A program made the translations under genes and the position numbers. From Cardiocondyla obscurior (lineage: Eukaryota; Arthropoda; Insecta; Hymenoptera; Formicidae), in contig NC_091891.1 in assembly GCF_019399895.1 (NCBI RefSeq), forward strand, positions 1,116,001 to 1,180,000: a stretch of DNA of 64,000 nt. Reading direction: 5' to 3'. Below the pieces are notes generated by a model, which was given only the letters and a program-made list of their open reading frames with translations, had not been told where the DNA came from and searched no databases. Shown here piece by piece: positions 1 to 12,600 of this stretch; the first letter of the stretch is position 1, and each line of letters begins with the position of its first letter.

Positions 1-52
1 TGTCTTTTCAAATTTAAATTCAGAAAAAAAATGTTACATCAAACGCTTCAAT

Positions 53-60
53 TTTATTTT
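53..60 (-). terminator. polyadenylation signal of the small secreted-protein gene
   Basis: Reverse-strand AATAAA inside an A-rich run within 35 bp after the TAG at 85-87, the right place for 3' end formation of a compact insect gene. The area is AT-rich, so chance occurrence is possible. Confidence 0.4.
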
Positions 61-84
61 TATATTTGAATGAACAAATTTAAT

Positions 85-661
85 CTACCTTTTATTCATG
101 GATGATCTAATATCAACGACGTCGGCCTGATTATCTTCGTCGTCGAAAATGTAGTTTCCTTTGAGCTCTTTCACATTCGCCCATCGTCGTATGCTACCTT
201 TGTTCCTCCATACTTTGAGCTCCTCCAAGCTTTTCGACTCTTTTTGACACAGCTTCGTGTGATTCGCGTGGTAATCCGCCTCCAGGATAAAGATGAACGC
301 TCTCAACGATCTGGAGACGTAATAATAAATTGATATGACTCCGCACATAACTAGGTAGGCAAATTTCGTTGAAAGAAATTTAGTCGGCGAGAATAAATAG
401 TTGACGTTTAATATTCTTGACTATCGCTCTCGAGGTGTCACGTCGAAAGATATATTGTACTACCGACCTGCACGTCAGTCTGAGTAGACTTTGGGAGCAC
501 CTTTCCTCCTGGATCACCTCCATGTATCCTCCGTGCACTTTCACGGCTTTGAGAATTCTGCCGAAAGGCGCCGGGGTGGTGACGATGATCCCGGGCGAAA
601 AACTGCTTGCGATCGTCATGAGCAGCAGCATCAATAGACTCGTCGCTGCCGGCCACGCCAT
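85..661 (-). CDS. small predicted secreted protein, two exons, family unknown
   Basis: Proposed exons 468-661 and 85-310, separated by a 157-bp intron (donor GTGCAG/GTCGGT, acceptor ATTATTACGTCTCCAG, phase 2). They give 139 residues. The N-terminus MAWPAATSLLMLLLMTIASS is a clear signal peptide. The mature part has three Cys, in RCSQSLLRLTC and HTKLCQKES, one N-glycosylation site (NHT), a charged segment and an acidic FDDEDNQ near the end. A TATA-like TTATAAGC lies about 210 bp upstream of the ATG, and a reverse-strand AATAAA lies within 35 bp after the stop. No family was recognised. An out-of-frame ATG 13 bases upstream opens a competing frame. The donor is unusual, so the exon join is moderately certain. 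Confidence 0.55.
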
Positions 662-1812
662 CACGGTTGATCATTACAGTGACCTGGAAGTCTCCTCGCG
701 AGCCTCGTCTTCGGAAAGGGCTAAAATTAGCCCTCGAGTACCACCGCGTTCCGATAAGCGAAATCTCTCACTTCAAAAGGTAGGCGCGCACTTTTCTCTC
801 GCCTCTTCAAGTTCTCCCACGGCCACTCGAATCGCAGCTCCGCCATCCGGAGACCGACCGACCTCTTGACGCTTATAAGAATTCGATCCGATATCACCCT
901 TAGGCTCGAAACAACCGCGAGTCAAGTTTAGTAAGAAATACGAATGGCTTTTTATACAGAGTATAAAGTATATAGGGAGTACCTTTGTGCGCTTGTATCT
1001 GAAAACAAAGTAATTCTTAAATTATTTTTACTCCAAAGTCAAATTTTCTTGCAAATAAAAAGTAATTACTTCGCTCTTGTTTAATTAAGAAGCGGAATTA
1101 ATTTAGTCGCGCGATTGTATTGTATCTCGGAGGTACTTTAAATAACTTATTTAAATGCGAAATGCTTTTGGCCAAAAGGTAGGGAACGTACCGGAAGAAA
1201 AAAGTGTGTACGCCGACGTTATTTGAACCAGATTTTTTCGCAAGCTTCTCGTTGAATACTACGAATCTTGAGATAGGTCAAAAAGTAGAGCACGATGAAT
1301 AGAGATTATGAATCGCACCAAGATTTGCGACGGCAAATATCAAGAAGCAAATGTATAAAAAGAATAGAGAACATCTAGAAGCATATAAAAATACTGACTT
1401 TTAAGTTTAACTGGACGTTACGAAGAAACGCAAAATTATATTGAATATAATATTCGTCGTGTAAATTCTTTGAATACGTTAACGTCGTAAAGGAAAAATA
1501 ATTAACAGATATTGGCGCGGGACGCACAGAGAGAGGTAGAAGCGGGGGCGGGATATACGCGCGGGGTGTTATCACATTCTTTTGTCGACATTCGAGCATG
1601 CGATTGATAAAATCGAGAGAATGTACGCGCGTGTGGTGTTGTTACCGCATTCGCATTTTTACGTTTTAGACAAGTTTAATTAATTTAATTTAAAAGTATT
1701 TAACTATTTTATTAAAAACTTTGTTCGAGGTACATACACTAATTTTTATTTTAAGCAATAGATATCGTTTTGATTATCTGTATAATTTATATTTTATATT
1801 TGTATGTTACAG
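662..1812. other. intergenic region between the secreted-protein gene and the plus-strand exon at 1813
   Basis: The first 210 bp hold the leader and TATA-like element of the minus-strand gene. The rest is AT-rich with no convincing exon. A weak plus-strand donor (TTTAGTAAGA near 926) could belong to a divergent first exon of the plus-strand gene. Confidence 0.3.
870..880 (-). promoter_or_regulatory. TATA-like element upstream of the small secreted-protein gene
   Basis: Reverse-strand TCTTATAAGC about 210 bp 5' of the start codon at 661. With a start site about 30 bp downstream it would leave roughly 180 nt of untranslated leader. This is inferred from spacing only. Confidence 0.3.
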
Positions 1813-1861
1813 CATATAGCATCGACGTGGCTACGTAACTCCGCCGCTGCGCATCGAACCG
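1813..1861 (+). other. plus-strand exon, probably 5' untranslated, of the antisense small-protein gene
   Basis: 49 nt bounded by TTTGTATGTTACAG and ACCG/GTAAGTCAG, both strong splice signals, with higher GC than its surroundings. In the frame that leads to the 63-residue product this exon contains an in-frame TAG, so there it is untranslated. In another frame (HIASTWLRNSAAAHRT) it is open. As it starts with an acceptor, a further first exon must lie upstream, either in 870-1800 or outside the window. Confidence 0.5.
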
Positions 1862-2989
1862 GTAAGTCAGTAACTTATTCTCAATTTTTAAGAATAGCCA
1901 AATGTCGTCATTTCGTTCGTCTCGAGATCGCTCTGCGAATGATATTTTTGTTCGATCCAATGATTCTTTCGATCATTTATCTCGGTCTCTTGTGTTAGTT
2001 CCTCTTTTACGATAACATAACCGTTGAAGAGTAAGTGGTCCCGTCGCGATCAATTTTTAGGCGAAGACAACGCGTTTTCCGTGGTCCCCTCAAAGGCGTA
2101 AGATTAGAATAGTACGAATAAACGGTTTCGTATTTAGGCGCTGATGATGAAACACGCTCTCAATTCGCTAGGAATTGCCTAACCTGCCGGATTGATGATT
2201 AATTACACCCACAAATCTACACGCTTACCACTGTTTGATAAATACTTGGTTACTTTTTTTATGCGTTTATTGCGCGCAATTAATAAAGCATTAAATGCTG
2301 GTAAATTAATTTTCAGTATTAAGCTGATCGACTAATTTCAATTAATATTTATTATATACTCAACCACGTTTGATTCTGGTCAATAGGTATTGGGTCAGTT
2401 TGCTATTTAATTGGTTGAATATATCGACATGCTGGTTAATCAATTCGAATTTGTATGGATTCTAATTAGTTAGATGTGTAGGCGTTGCTTACATATTTAT
2501 AAGATGAGTGTATTGGATTAAGAAATTTAGAATCAAGCCATGATTAAAGTTTAGCGTCAAGATTTTTTAAATACTATTTGTTTTGTACTTTTTTTAAATT
2601 AATTATTGTGCTTTTATTTTATTTGTTAAAATTGTTTGATTTATTTCTACTTGAAACTCGACACAAGAAAACGCACTAAGCTGATCCGTCGAGAACGCTA
2701 TCGATATAATTTTGAATATCAAAAAATGACACTGTTTTGTGAATAAAATAATAACCAATGCACTTAGCTTTACTTACAATTAGCGAAACTAATTGTAAGA
2801 ATCTCACAACGTAATTCCACTTTCTGAAGATAAGTTGTTTGAAGTAAAACTGTCTTAATTCTCACTTCACTTGAATCACTAATATAAAAAAATATATTGT
2901 ATTATTACTATCTTACACAGTTGTTATTTAAATAGTGTTTTCAACACCGTTTATTTGTTACATTCGATTGGCTCGGTTTGTTCTGGCAC

Positions 2990-3538
2990 GTTTGGTATAT
3001 TAGGTTTCCCAGCTAGAGTATCCTATCCTTTCGACGCCGGACTGAACGGCACATTTGCAGGTTCCCCGCTTTAATATATCTACCGGCGCGAGTTTCGTAA
3101 ATCGCGGCCAACACCCGCTCGCGTCGGCGATTCGTTGGCGTGTGATGGTGCCTGCTGGCTGCTGGCTGCTGTTGCTACTCCACGGGCATTGATAGACAGC
3201 CTAAGCCGTGAATTCCGCGCCAGCGACGACCAGCCCAGACAGCCAACCAGCCAGCAAGCTAGCGAACAGCCCGGAAGCGGTCGGTGGTAGTTTCGGGGGG
3301 AAAGCTACCCTACTGCACGCGTGCAAAGACCTTTCGAAGGGCCCTGCGTACCCTCGTCCCGTGAATTCGTACCCCCGTGCCACGAGCGCTATGGTTTTCG
3401 CGCTCTGTCGTCCCCCTAGCTCCTATGTTCGATCCGCTCTTCCCTCTGCTCTTTCTTCCTCGTCGTCCGTCGACGTTTGATCCAGGCAGCTGAAGGTAGC
3501 AGCTGAAGATTTTCGGGTTTTCGCGAGGATCGCGTAGG
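2990..3538 (+). promoter_or_regulatory. GC-rich block, candidate promoter and alternative first exon
   Basis: A sharp rise in GC and CpG within AT-rich DNA. It includes TATA-like TTTGGTATATTAGG near 2995 and ends with a usable donor, GCGTAGG/GTAAGG at 3539. It could be an alternative first exon feeding the plus-strand exon at 22237. There is no direct evidence of transcription. Confidence 0.25.
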
Positions 3539-6500
3539 GTAAGGTGGCACGCAGGATTAATACAAGTAGAAACACCGAGAGAATCATCTGCGAGCGTAGC
3601 GCTTGATATTTAATTGCTACTCAAATGTCGGTTGATTATTTGAAGAATTTCGTTCTTTTGTACTTGAGGTATAAAAAATAATGTATACTGCTAATTTTTA
3701 ATTTTTTTAATTAATAATAGTATGACTTTTCTTAGACTTTTGAATGAGGAATAGCGACATGTATAAGGAAACTTTAAAACAAAGTAAGCTGATTTGGCTA
3801 AAATGACGAAAATTGAAACTGATTTAAAATTAATTGGTAAAGTAATGGAAAATTAAATATAATTTAATTTAATTTAAGAAGTTTGTAACTCGATTATTTA
3901 AAGTTTGAGAAAACTTGGTTATCTTTTATGTATCTGTTACGCTGCCAAGGGTAATTTCATGGGAAATCTTTTTTAGACTCGTAAATAAATCCGCAATCCT
4001 CGAAGAAAATGTTCATTTGTTAGAGGACTAGTCACGCTTTCTTCCCTATCGACGTGTGTCTTCCTCCGTTTTGCAAGCGGTGTCCTATTGTTCGATCTAG
4101 AGATTTAGCCGTCGTGATCGATTCATTGTGATCGGCACGCGCGCACTAGCGAACGTGCATCTGCATCTTCGCACGGAAACCGTCGAGTTCCGTCCCGCTT
4201 CGGATGTACACCGGTTGTCATCGATCCTATTGTCCCTGAATCGAGAAAGGTGCCCCGGTGTACCTTGAGATCATTTTTCTCAACGAGAAATAGAATCGTG
4301 ACACGAGAAATTGCATCTGCCGTTAGCGAACACGTGCTACGTCATCCTTTAAGAGGGGAAAATAAAAAAACCTAACTATATGTTTAATAGTCCGGCAATT
4401 TAAAATTAATAAAATTTTATATATCAAAATAATACGTAAACTTTATTCAAAGTTCGTAAAACCGTAAAAAAAAAAATATTTAAATTGCGAAAACTTATAA
4501 GAAGGACATTCTAAAAAATAATGAAGTATGTGTTGCAAGTATTTACGATGAATTTATGTAGCTGCATTCTTGTGGATATGTTGTAGATATTTTAATAAAT
4601 ATTGAACTGCAAAATAATACGCAAATCGATCCTCCCTCGAGAAACCCTTGCACGTGTTGTTGAGAATTAGATCGACATGTGCAGCCGGTTACGGCTCGTT
4701 TAATCCACAAACTCGATCGAAGCTTAGTCAAATTGCATTTCTAATTCCCTCGTTTCATTTTTCGCTGCACGCTCGAAGAATCGCGCTGACATTTCCATTC
4801 GTTTCACCCTAAAAGAATTTTATCGATCAAACGCGATTACGTTCTATTCTTTGCTCAATAATAATAATGTTTGCAAGAAAGTTGAACGAAATTCTATCGA
4901 TCAATTAATAGTATGATTTTTTTTTGTATTTAATTTTAATGATATTTAAAATGCAATAAAACTAAAAATAAATATAAATAAAATATATAGAAATTTGATA
5001 ACTGAAGGAAACTTTTTTTCAAAATTTATTTTCGCAGATATTGTATGAATAGTTAGAAAACCCTCGCGATCCTTAACAGGATTAAACAGTATACACCTAC
5101 GTAGGTATTCATTGCGTAGAGGTTCGGTTTTTCCCAACCGATCAGCTGAGACTTACGTATCGTGTTCACGTAAACTACGAAAAGAGAGAGAGAAAGAGAG
5201 AGATTCATTTGTATAAACTCCTATTTTTAGTACTTCCGTGACCTAACTTGTGCACGTTTTGCTTATATCATTTCCATGACTTCAACGTGAGAGTTGGCTC
5301 TCATTATTCATAAATATTTATATTCCAACCAATATACTTTAAAGTCGAGAAATGCTTTGCTGATAAAAATGTGAATATATTATATATATTACTTTGAGAT
5401 ATATAAATTACATAACTTGATATTATTTTTATACGTGGAGTCATTAATTGAATCCTTGAAGGTCTATATTATATTGTTAAATAATTAAATTGATGATTAA
5501 ATAATGAAAAATTATTTTCGAGAATATAAAAAAAAGTATGACTGTTTTTCATGATTTTGTTTTATAAAAAAAAAAAAAAAAAAAAATGCTATATTCTCAT
5601 TTATCCGCACATTGTATTTACTTTTCTGAGCAGAAAATGAATCGATTAATCAGTCGGAACTTGAAGAGAGGGTGGGCATAATTGACGAGAATCAAGATAT
5701 GTTCAGTAGACATAGGCATTTTCGTGATACCGTGAGAGTAATGTTGAATGTAATATTCACCCGAAAAAATCCTTCGTATGATATGTTACGCGAGTATAGT
5801 AGGTATACCTGACTCGCGCGCGATATGCACGTGATAGCGCTGGACCATGTGCCAGGCGCTCAGTGTACATATATACATATATTATCTTTAAACACCACCG
5901 CATTTATCATATATCGCACCAATACTTTCCGTTTGGGGAGGGTGTTGTAAATAAGGCCTGTTTTCTGCTGGACATTCATATACACTTAGTGAAATAATTT
6001 GACGATTTTATCCCGAACATATTATTCAATTGTACCTTCAATCATATTTTTCCTTTCTTTACATTTTTATCATATCGTCTTGAGTGACACGTGATAAAAA
6101 CGCGAACCAAAAATAAATGTACCACTCTATCTCGCTTCTACAAAACCTCGCCACTTGTTGAAGAAATCGGTTAGGTAATTTGGATGGAACGACTCTTGAT
6201 ACAATTTTAGTGCGATCGATGGTTACTGGCTGGTGATTTACGGTATGCAAAATATAGCGCGGGAGTGCTTTAGGCTTTCGTGCGTTTCTTCTTTCTTACG
6301 TCAAACGCTACGTTCTAATCCTATGCTGGGCGAATAACGCGAAGCGAAAACAAACTCGGCTCTTGTCTGCTAGGCAAAGCAAACTGCTTTCGCGTTTGCG
6401 AAACTTACGAGGCTCTTAAAAAAATTTCAATGTAAAACAGAGCTTCGTTTTATTTGCTTTTTCTTTTAGGAAATGAGAGAACAGTGTCGAAGATTTCCGA

Positions 6501-7164
6501 CAAATAAATCAATGACGCTGCTCGAGAATATTTGTCGCGGAAATATTAAACATTTTGAAACAGTTTTAATTACAATAGTAAATCGATTTTTGCGATTTCC
6601 GCGTATCATTGAGTTATTTTACCTCGATGCGAAACGTCGAGTTGCAACAGATGTCGGAACCCTAAGATTTCCCCGAGCGATTATCTTTCGCGATTTAGTC
6701 CGCGCGGATCAACAACTCGCAAATGTGCGCAGATCAAAGTGACGACCGTCCATTGAAATATCTATTTATCTCGCATTATTCATTACAAAAGCAGACGAGG
6801 TGCTAGAGAGTAGAAACGAGAGATGCAAATTTATTTATCTAGTAGTGCAACGACTAATTCCTTGAACTATCTTTGAGCACACGTGTTACAGCGCGTTAAA
6901 CATTTTTCTGCAGTTTTTTTTTTTCTTTTTTTTGCTATTTTGATACTTTGCGGTAGAAAAGAAGCTATATATCTTCGCAAAAAGGGTAATTTGACACAAT
7001 TATTAAACTTACCTCTGGGTTACTTCGCTCGATATTATAATATTATCAGCGTACTGAGTAACAGTATTTAATTAAACGGTGTCTTTTTGAGAAGAATATG
7101 TCGGAATACGTCAGAATAAAAAAGATAAGGCTGTTTCCCGTGGTGAACGTTTTATTCAATTATA

Positions 7165-7220
7165 GTAATAATAATCGTCATCGTCGTAGTAATAATAATA
7201 ATAATCATCATAATGATAAG
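7165..7220. repeat. imperfect AAT/ATC trinucleotide tract
   Basis: Runs of AAT mixed with ATC, GTC and ATG triplets, such as GTAATAATAATAATAATCAT. A simple imperfect repeat with no coding sign. Confidence 0.7.
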
Positions 7221-10008
7221 AACAATAATGATAATGGCAGCACGCGCTCGCACGTGCCATTGCCGTGCCGCGAGCTACGCCTCCGCAATCGCTTTCTTAC
7301 GTGGCTCTACGTGGTCATGTATACGTGTGGCTCGATTTACCGTTAAATTCCGTCTTATTTGCAACAACATTGTTTTCTCGAGGCGTACAATAAACTGACG
7401 AGTTACGCAATTGACGCATTCTAGCGCGGTGATTTTGACTTTTTGATCCATGCGTCCTCGCGGGGTGCTGTGTGCCTGTACGTGAACGTAGTTGTAACTG
7501 TGTACCCGTGTCGGAGGCCCACAAGTTTCGATTTGCAAAAGAGATGATCTACGAGATGCGCATGAACGAGCTTTTGCGTATGTACAAATAGTAAATTACG
7601 ATTACAATTATAGTTTCAAGTTTCGGTTTGAACGGCGGACGCACCATTATCACGTCACGTCTCGCGTGGGTCATAACAAGTCTGCAGGGTACATCTTTCG
7701 ATCTTTAATTTATCCGTAACGTTTTAATTACTGATAGACTGCCAATTGATGCGAGTAAAAGTTATTCTTGCCTTTTACTTTATTATCATTTTAGTTATAA
7801 TTTTCGGGACAATTTAATTAATTGCGTTACTCGAATTTTTGTCGTACGAACGATTTATGCAAATATATATATATATATGTGGCAAGTTGCTTCTCATTTT
7901 TTATGCCGATTTTAAAATGCAACGAATATGTATCCTGTTGTAGCGACGAAAGGAAATAGAGTCACTTGACGTGATAATAGCGTATTCGTGTCTTTAGTTT
8001 ATCTTGCGCTTATTTTTTCTCCCTTTTCACTTTCTTCCAATTGATAAACAGGAGTTAGGAGTTACGCGAGACGCTTTGAGTTAGTTGTCGCTCTCTGTTG
8101 TTGCTTAATAGAATTTCGATTTTTGGAATATTTTGTTTTTTTACTATTTTTTTTTTCTTTTAAATTAAATTTTTGAACGACGCAACGATATCGTGCCACG
8201 TGAGATACCTTGGATTTTTGTATTCTTTGTACGATTAATTAAATTTAAATAATTAGATTAAATTAATTAGATTAAATAGAACGATCAGGCTGAATTTCCT
8301 TTGAGTAGATTTGCATGATTATTAAGATTGTTACATTTGCTTTTTAAATGTCTCGCGATTTATTTCTTTCGGAAGGTGGGGAATAAATTGGGGTTGTGTG
8401 TCAGGTGTCTCACGTTCCCGGTTCTCTGTTCCTCTCGCATAACGTTCCCCGATAGTTTTCGATTTTTAAAAGCGATAAGGCATTGTCGGATATGTCAGCT
8501 GAGATCTTCGAAACGTTTCTGGGATTGCGGTAAACATCGAAAGCTTTACAAAAATATCTCATCTTATTTTATCTGTCAAGACTTCTTGTATATTTTTCCC
8601 CGTGGCTTTTCGGAAATTCTTAAGCCATCCCCGCGTCCTTTCACGATCTATCGAATCTGCCGGTCCAGTCTCGACGGTTCCACGTCGATCTGACGAATTC
8701 TCTTTTTTTCCTTCCGTTCGAAAGGAATTGAGAAAAATACAAACACGCCTTCCTCGCTCGCAGCCTCTTTCTTAATACTATTCCGCTTTTTCTCACCGCG
8801 ACATAGTGATTAAAGCGACTTTGTCACGCTCCCGTGCTACAAAAGAATAGCGAAGAAAAGTTTCAAATGTGCTCCGGGAAAATCTAAGTTTGCTGTTGTC
8901 TCTCTTATTTTTCTTTTTTTTTTTTTTGTTTCTCTTCTTCGACATGACGATGTCGATTAGAGCCGCCGTTGTCGTCGATGGATATGATTAAGCGCAAACT
9001 TTTTGGCACATTTGCTGAAATCGCAAGCAATTAAACCCTCACGATACGATCGTTGGTTAGGTAGGATGCTGCAGCTTTTAAATTATTTTCACAAAAATTT
9101 GATTATTTTCTAAAAGCATGATTATATGTCAAAGAATAAACTTAATTTTATTTAAGTATAAAAATTAAATAGAAAATTTAATTTCCAGATTTATTATAAG
9201 AATTATTATATTTTATGACGCGGAATGATAAATAGTTGACGCGATTTTTTTCTGTAAAAATTGTATGTTGAAACAAATGATTAAAAGTGTCGCTCGTTAA
9301 CGTTCAATAAAAGTAAAAGTGTATCGTAGATATTTTATAGAAGCGAAATTTCTGTATCGTATCAGCAAGGGATTAATTGTTTGGATAATATCATTAAGTG
9401 TCTTTCTTCGCTCACTTGTGGCTCGATTTGGCATTCATACAAGTGCATACAACTACTCGCACGCGTATATTCTACGGTTTTTCTGTTGCTCGGCAAAATC
9501 GCGGACGATCGAGTCGTTTCTTCTCTCGGCAGGTGTGTGATTAGCGTATTAAAATACTCGCGGTATGTCTGTCATTATGCACTACTCAATTCCCGCTCTA
9601 TTTGTCGCTTATATATATGAAGTAATATTTAATAACTACTGCAGTTTCGAGATTTATTTATTTATGCGATTTCTTGACTAGATTCTTATTACTCGCAAAA
9701 TAAATTTTTAGACTCGAGGAAAAAAACCGTCACGGCTGTTTTACGCGTTATAACTATATCTATTATAATTACTGTCGCGGGCAGATAATTTCTTCTTTAT
9801 CATTAAAATAAAATTAGTGTAAAAATATATGAAAGTGTGAGATGAAGCACGATCATTTGAATAACGTAGAAAGAAAGTTCAATTAGCGAGGCCGTCTTTT
9901 TTCCTGGAGTCCAAGATTTTGTCGAAGGATCCTCGTTTGTGCAGGATCTTCCGCGATTTCCCGCCGTTTGAACTCGAACTCGATCAGGCCCTTACTATGC
10001 GTACGTAC

Positions 10009-10028
10009 TCTCTCTCTCTCTCTCTCTT
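10009..10028. repeat. (TC)n microsatellite
   Basis: About ten uninterrupted TC units followed by a T-rich run. Confidence 0.85.
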
Positions 10029-12457
10029 TTTCTCTAAACTTACAATTTCTCTTCGAAAATACCGTTCTTTTACTATTTTTTAATATTTTTTTTTTATCTT
10101 TAAATTATTCCTCTTTCGACGAGAGCTTGACCAGTAGTTAGGTACAATTTGCAATTCCACTACGGTAATTTTCATACCATAATACTTATATGAACATGTA
10201 TAAATATGTGTACCATACGTGTGTACGTGAGTAATATACTTCTTTAAGCCTCAACAACGTAACAAGTCGACGCCACCGTCTTGATCTCGGTCAAGATCGT
10301 CGTTAATTCTGCTTCGATGACGATCATCGACGCATTTCGGCCACGCTCGACAATGAAAAAAATATTATCATTAATCCTACCTCGGGTCACGATATATTTG
10401 TTGTACGTTCATACACGCATACACACACATACAAGAGAGATCTTTAAAATTATATCTCTCTCTTTTTAATATTTGTACATCAATATTCATTTGTATCTAG
10501 GTTCTAACTTAATTTTTATCACAGATTTAGGAAATAAACCGAGCAAAATCCTGGTAATTTCTCGAAAAATCTTAAATTAATATCTTTATAAAGAGAAAAC
10601 AATATGTTGTTTTTTCGTTTTATTTTAAACTTTAGTGGATGATTAGTTGGATTGAGTTGCACGCAAATGTTGTTTACGAGTATATCGCGCACCCGAGGGG
10701 TTAAAATCTTCTAACACACAACCGACAACACAATAAACGAACAACGCGTAACGTCCTAGTGACGCCTGATTAACGTCTATTACTACGTCAACGTTAATCT
10801 ATACAGTATAACATTTAACAGACTATTAAGCGATATTAGGCGCGATTTCGAGGACCAGCCGAATGGCACCTAATCACTCGAATTAACGAGAATCTTGATC
10901 AATAAAAATGTATTCGAGAAGTAGAAGGAAGTTGTAGAAATATTTCCATTATACAATATATCAAATATATATCTAGTAAAAATTGTTTAACTTAATCGAG
11001 CGCAAGAAAGCAAAAATAAGTTCGAAGTGCAGCGTTGTAATAAAAAATGGCTATAATTTTAAACACGCCTGTTTAAAAAAAATTTTCAGATACGAGGACA
11101 TTTTCATGTCATTTTGATACAAATTCCACACTTGATTTTATATGATTTCATATTTATTTAAATTGGTTTATTTTACGTTTTTTCGTCGCGTTATTTAATA
11201 TTTTTTTTTTTCACCGAGAGTTGTGCGTTTGCAGTTCCCGAATGCTTGCCAAGTTTCTTCCGAAATAATGACTCCCAAGCTACATTCCTTCTACCCTTCG
11301 AATACAAACACCACCCGTAACTATCATAATTAATCAATGGCGCGATTAATTTTGACTCGAACGACTTCGCGCCGTCGAACAATCGGATTTCGCGCGAATA
11401 TATAATATCTGTGTCGAACGTGGGTGTAACGTTTGTGAGTGTCTGTGAGGTAATTGTTCACGCAACTACACCGTGTGAGCATTTAAGTTCGCCCTCTTCT
11501 CGTTCCGCGTCCTCGCGCATTTCCTCCGAATTCCTCCCGCCTCCCTCAACCCACCTGAGTCAATCCCCTTATCGATTAATAGCTTTATTAGTATACGTAA
11601 ACGGCTTGCGTTAGCTAGTTTGGCACATTGCGCGATTTCTCCCGTCCGTTATCTCTCAGACATCTTTGAGGTAACTGATGCAACCGATGTGACCGTTAAA
11701 AAATAAAATATATCTCTGTTTTTCTCGTCGCCTTTGTCCGCGGGGTCCTTTTGAGAGATAACAGCTCTCGTTATGTCGAGCTGCGTACGTACACTTGGTT
11801 CCGATGATCGCGCAATTAATTGTTAAACAGTTATGCGATGCGAGATCGGAACGGCGTTGCCAGAAGCCATCCGAATGTACTGTCGCGGTGCTCTCGAAAT
11901 ATCGGCTACTTGCTTCCTATCGAACTGCGTCTGTTACAAGAGTTATGTACAGCGGTACGTGTATACAATAATATATACACACAGTAAAGTAACTTTTTCT
12001 CTTTTTTTTTTTTTTTTACGGAAGTCTCGTGCCGATTTGCGGGTTTCGCGCGCGAGGGGAGGAAAATTCGTGCGTGTAGCGAGTCCCAACTATCTCAGCA
12101 CGAGAGTCCAGGAACTTTCTAGGATCGTTTTGTCCCATGGTAAACGCGAGTCTCGCGTTAAAACGGCCCCACGAGGGGCCTGAGTCTGGCAACGTCGGTC
12201 CGGAATCTCTCCTAAATTTTTCTTCGTTTGAAATGTATCATCTTCGAGGTGTTATTTTGTCAGCGAGGGTGTGCGAAGTGAAGATCCCACCACCAGGGCC
12301 AGATTAATCGGTTGAACAGCCGACCAGACGGCTCGGCAGAATCCGAATCGTGTCTCGATCGAATTCACCGGCGGCGACGCACTTCCTGGGTCGCCGCTGG
12401 CCGAGCCTTGGTCAGGTTAAACTATGGTGGTTCCGGCTCGGAGGTGGGAGATTCCTG

Positions 12458-12600
12458 CTACGCCTCCAGGAAGATGAGCGCCGTCGGTTTCGGCTCCAGA
12501 TTGCTCTTCTTTGCCTCGACTACCAGGAACTCGATTTCATTTCGGTCGCGGCGCGCGAACGACTCCGCGATCAGTCGCGCGACCTCCTGATGATGAAGAC
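12458..12600 (-). CDS. dysc: dysc coding exon 14 (end of PDZ3, C-terminus, stop)
   Basis: Residues 891-937 and the TAG stop at 12458-12460. Acceptor GGGTTTCTTGCAG; the first two bases complete a Gly codon. It gives the last PDZ3 helix and strand, HHQEVARLIAESFARRDR then NEIEFLVVEA, and a 17-residue tail ending TALIFLEA. As in whirlin, the protein stops shortly after PDZ3. The 3' untranslated region continues to lower coordinates; its end was not fixed. Confidence 0.93.

Larger units (their letters stand above)
1862..12457. other. 10.6 kb without a confident coding exon
   Basis: AT-rich sequence downstream of dysc on the minus strand and, on the model here, intron of the plus-strand gene. Open frames seen here are short, lack splice sites and look random. 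It holds a GC-rich block at 2990-3540, a trinucleotide-rich tract at 7165-7220, (TC)n at 10009-10028 and several poly-T runs. The dysc 3' untranslated region must begin at 12457, but its end could not be set. Confidence 0.5.

Noticed and set aside
8328..8693. 121-codon plus-strand frame
   Set aside because: Phe/Ile/Cys-rich as expected of random AT-rich sequence; no start context or domain.
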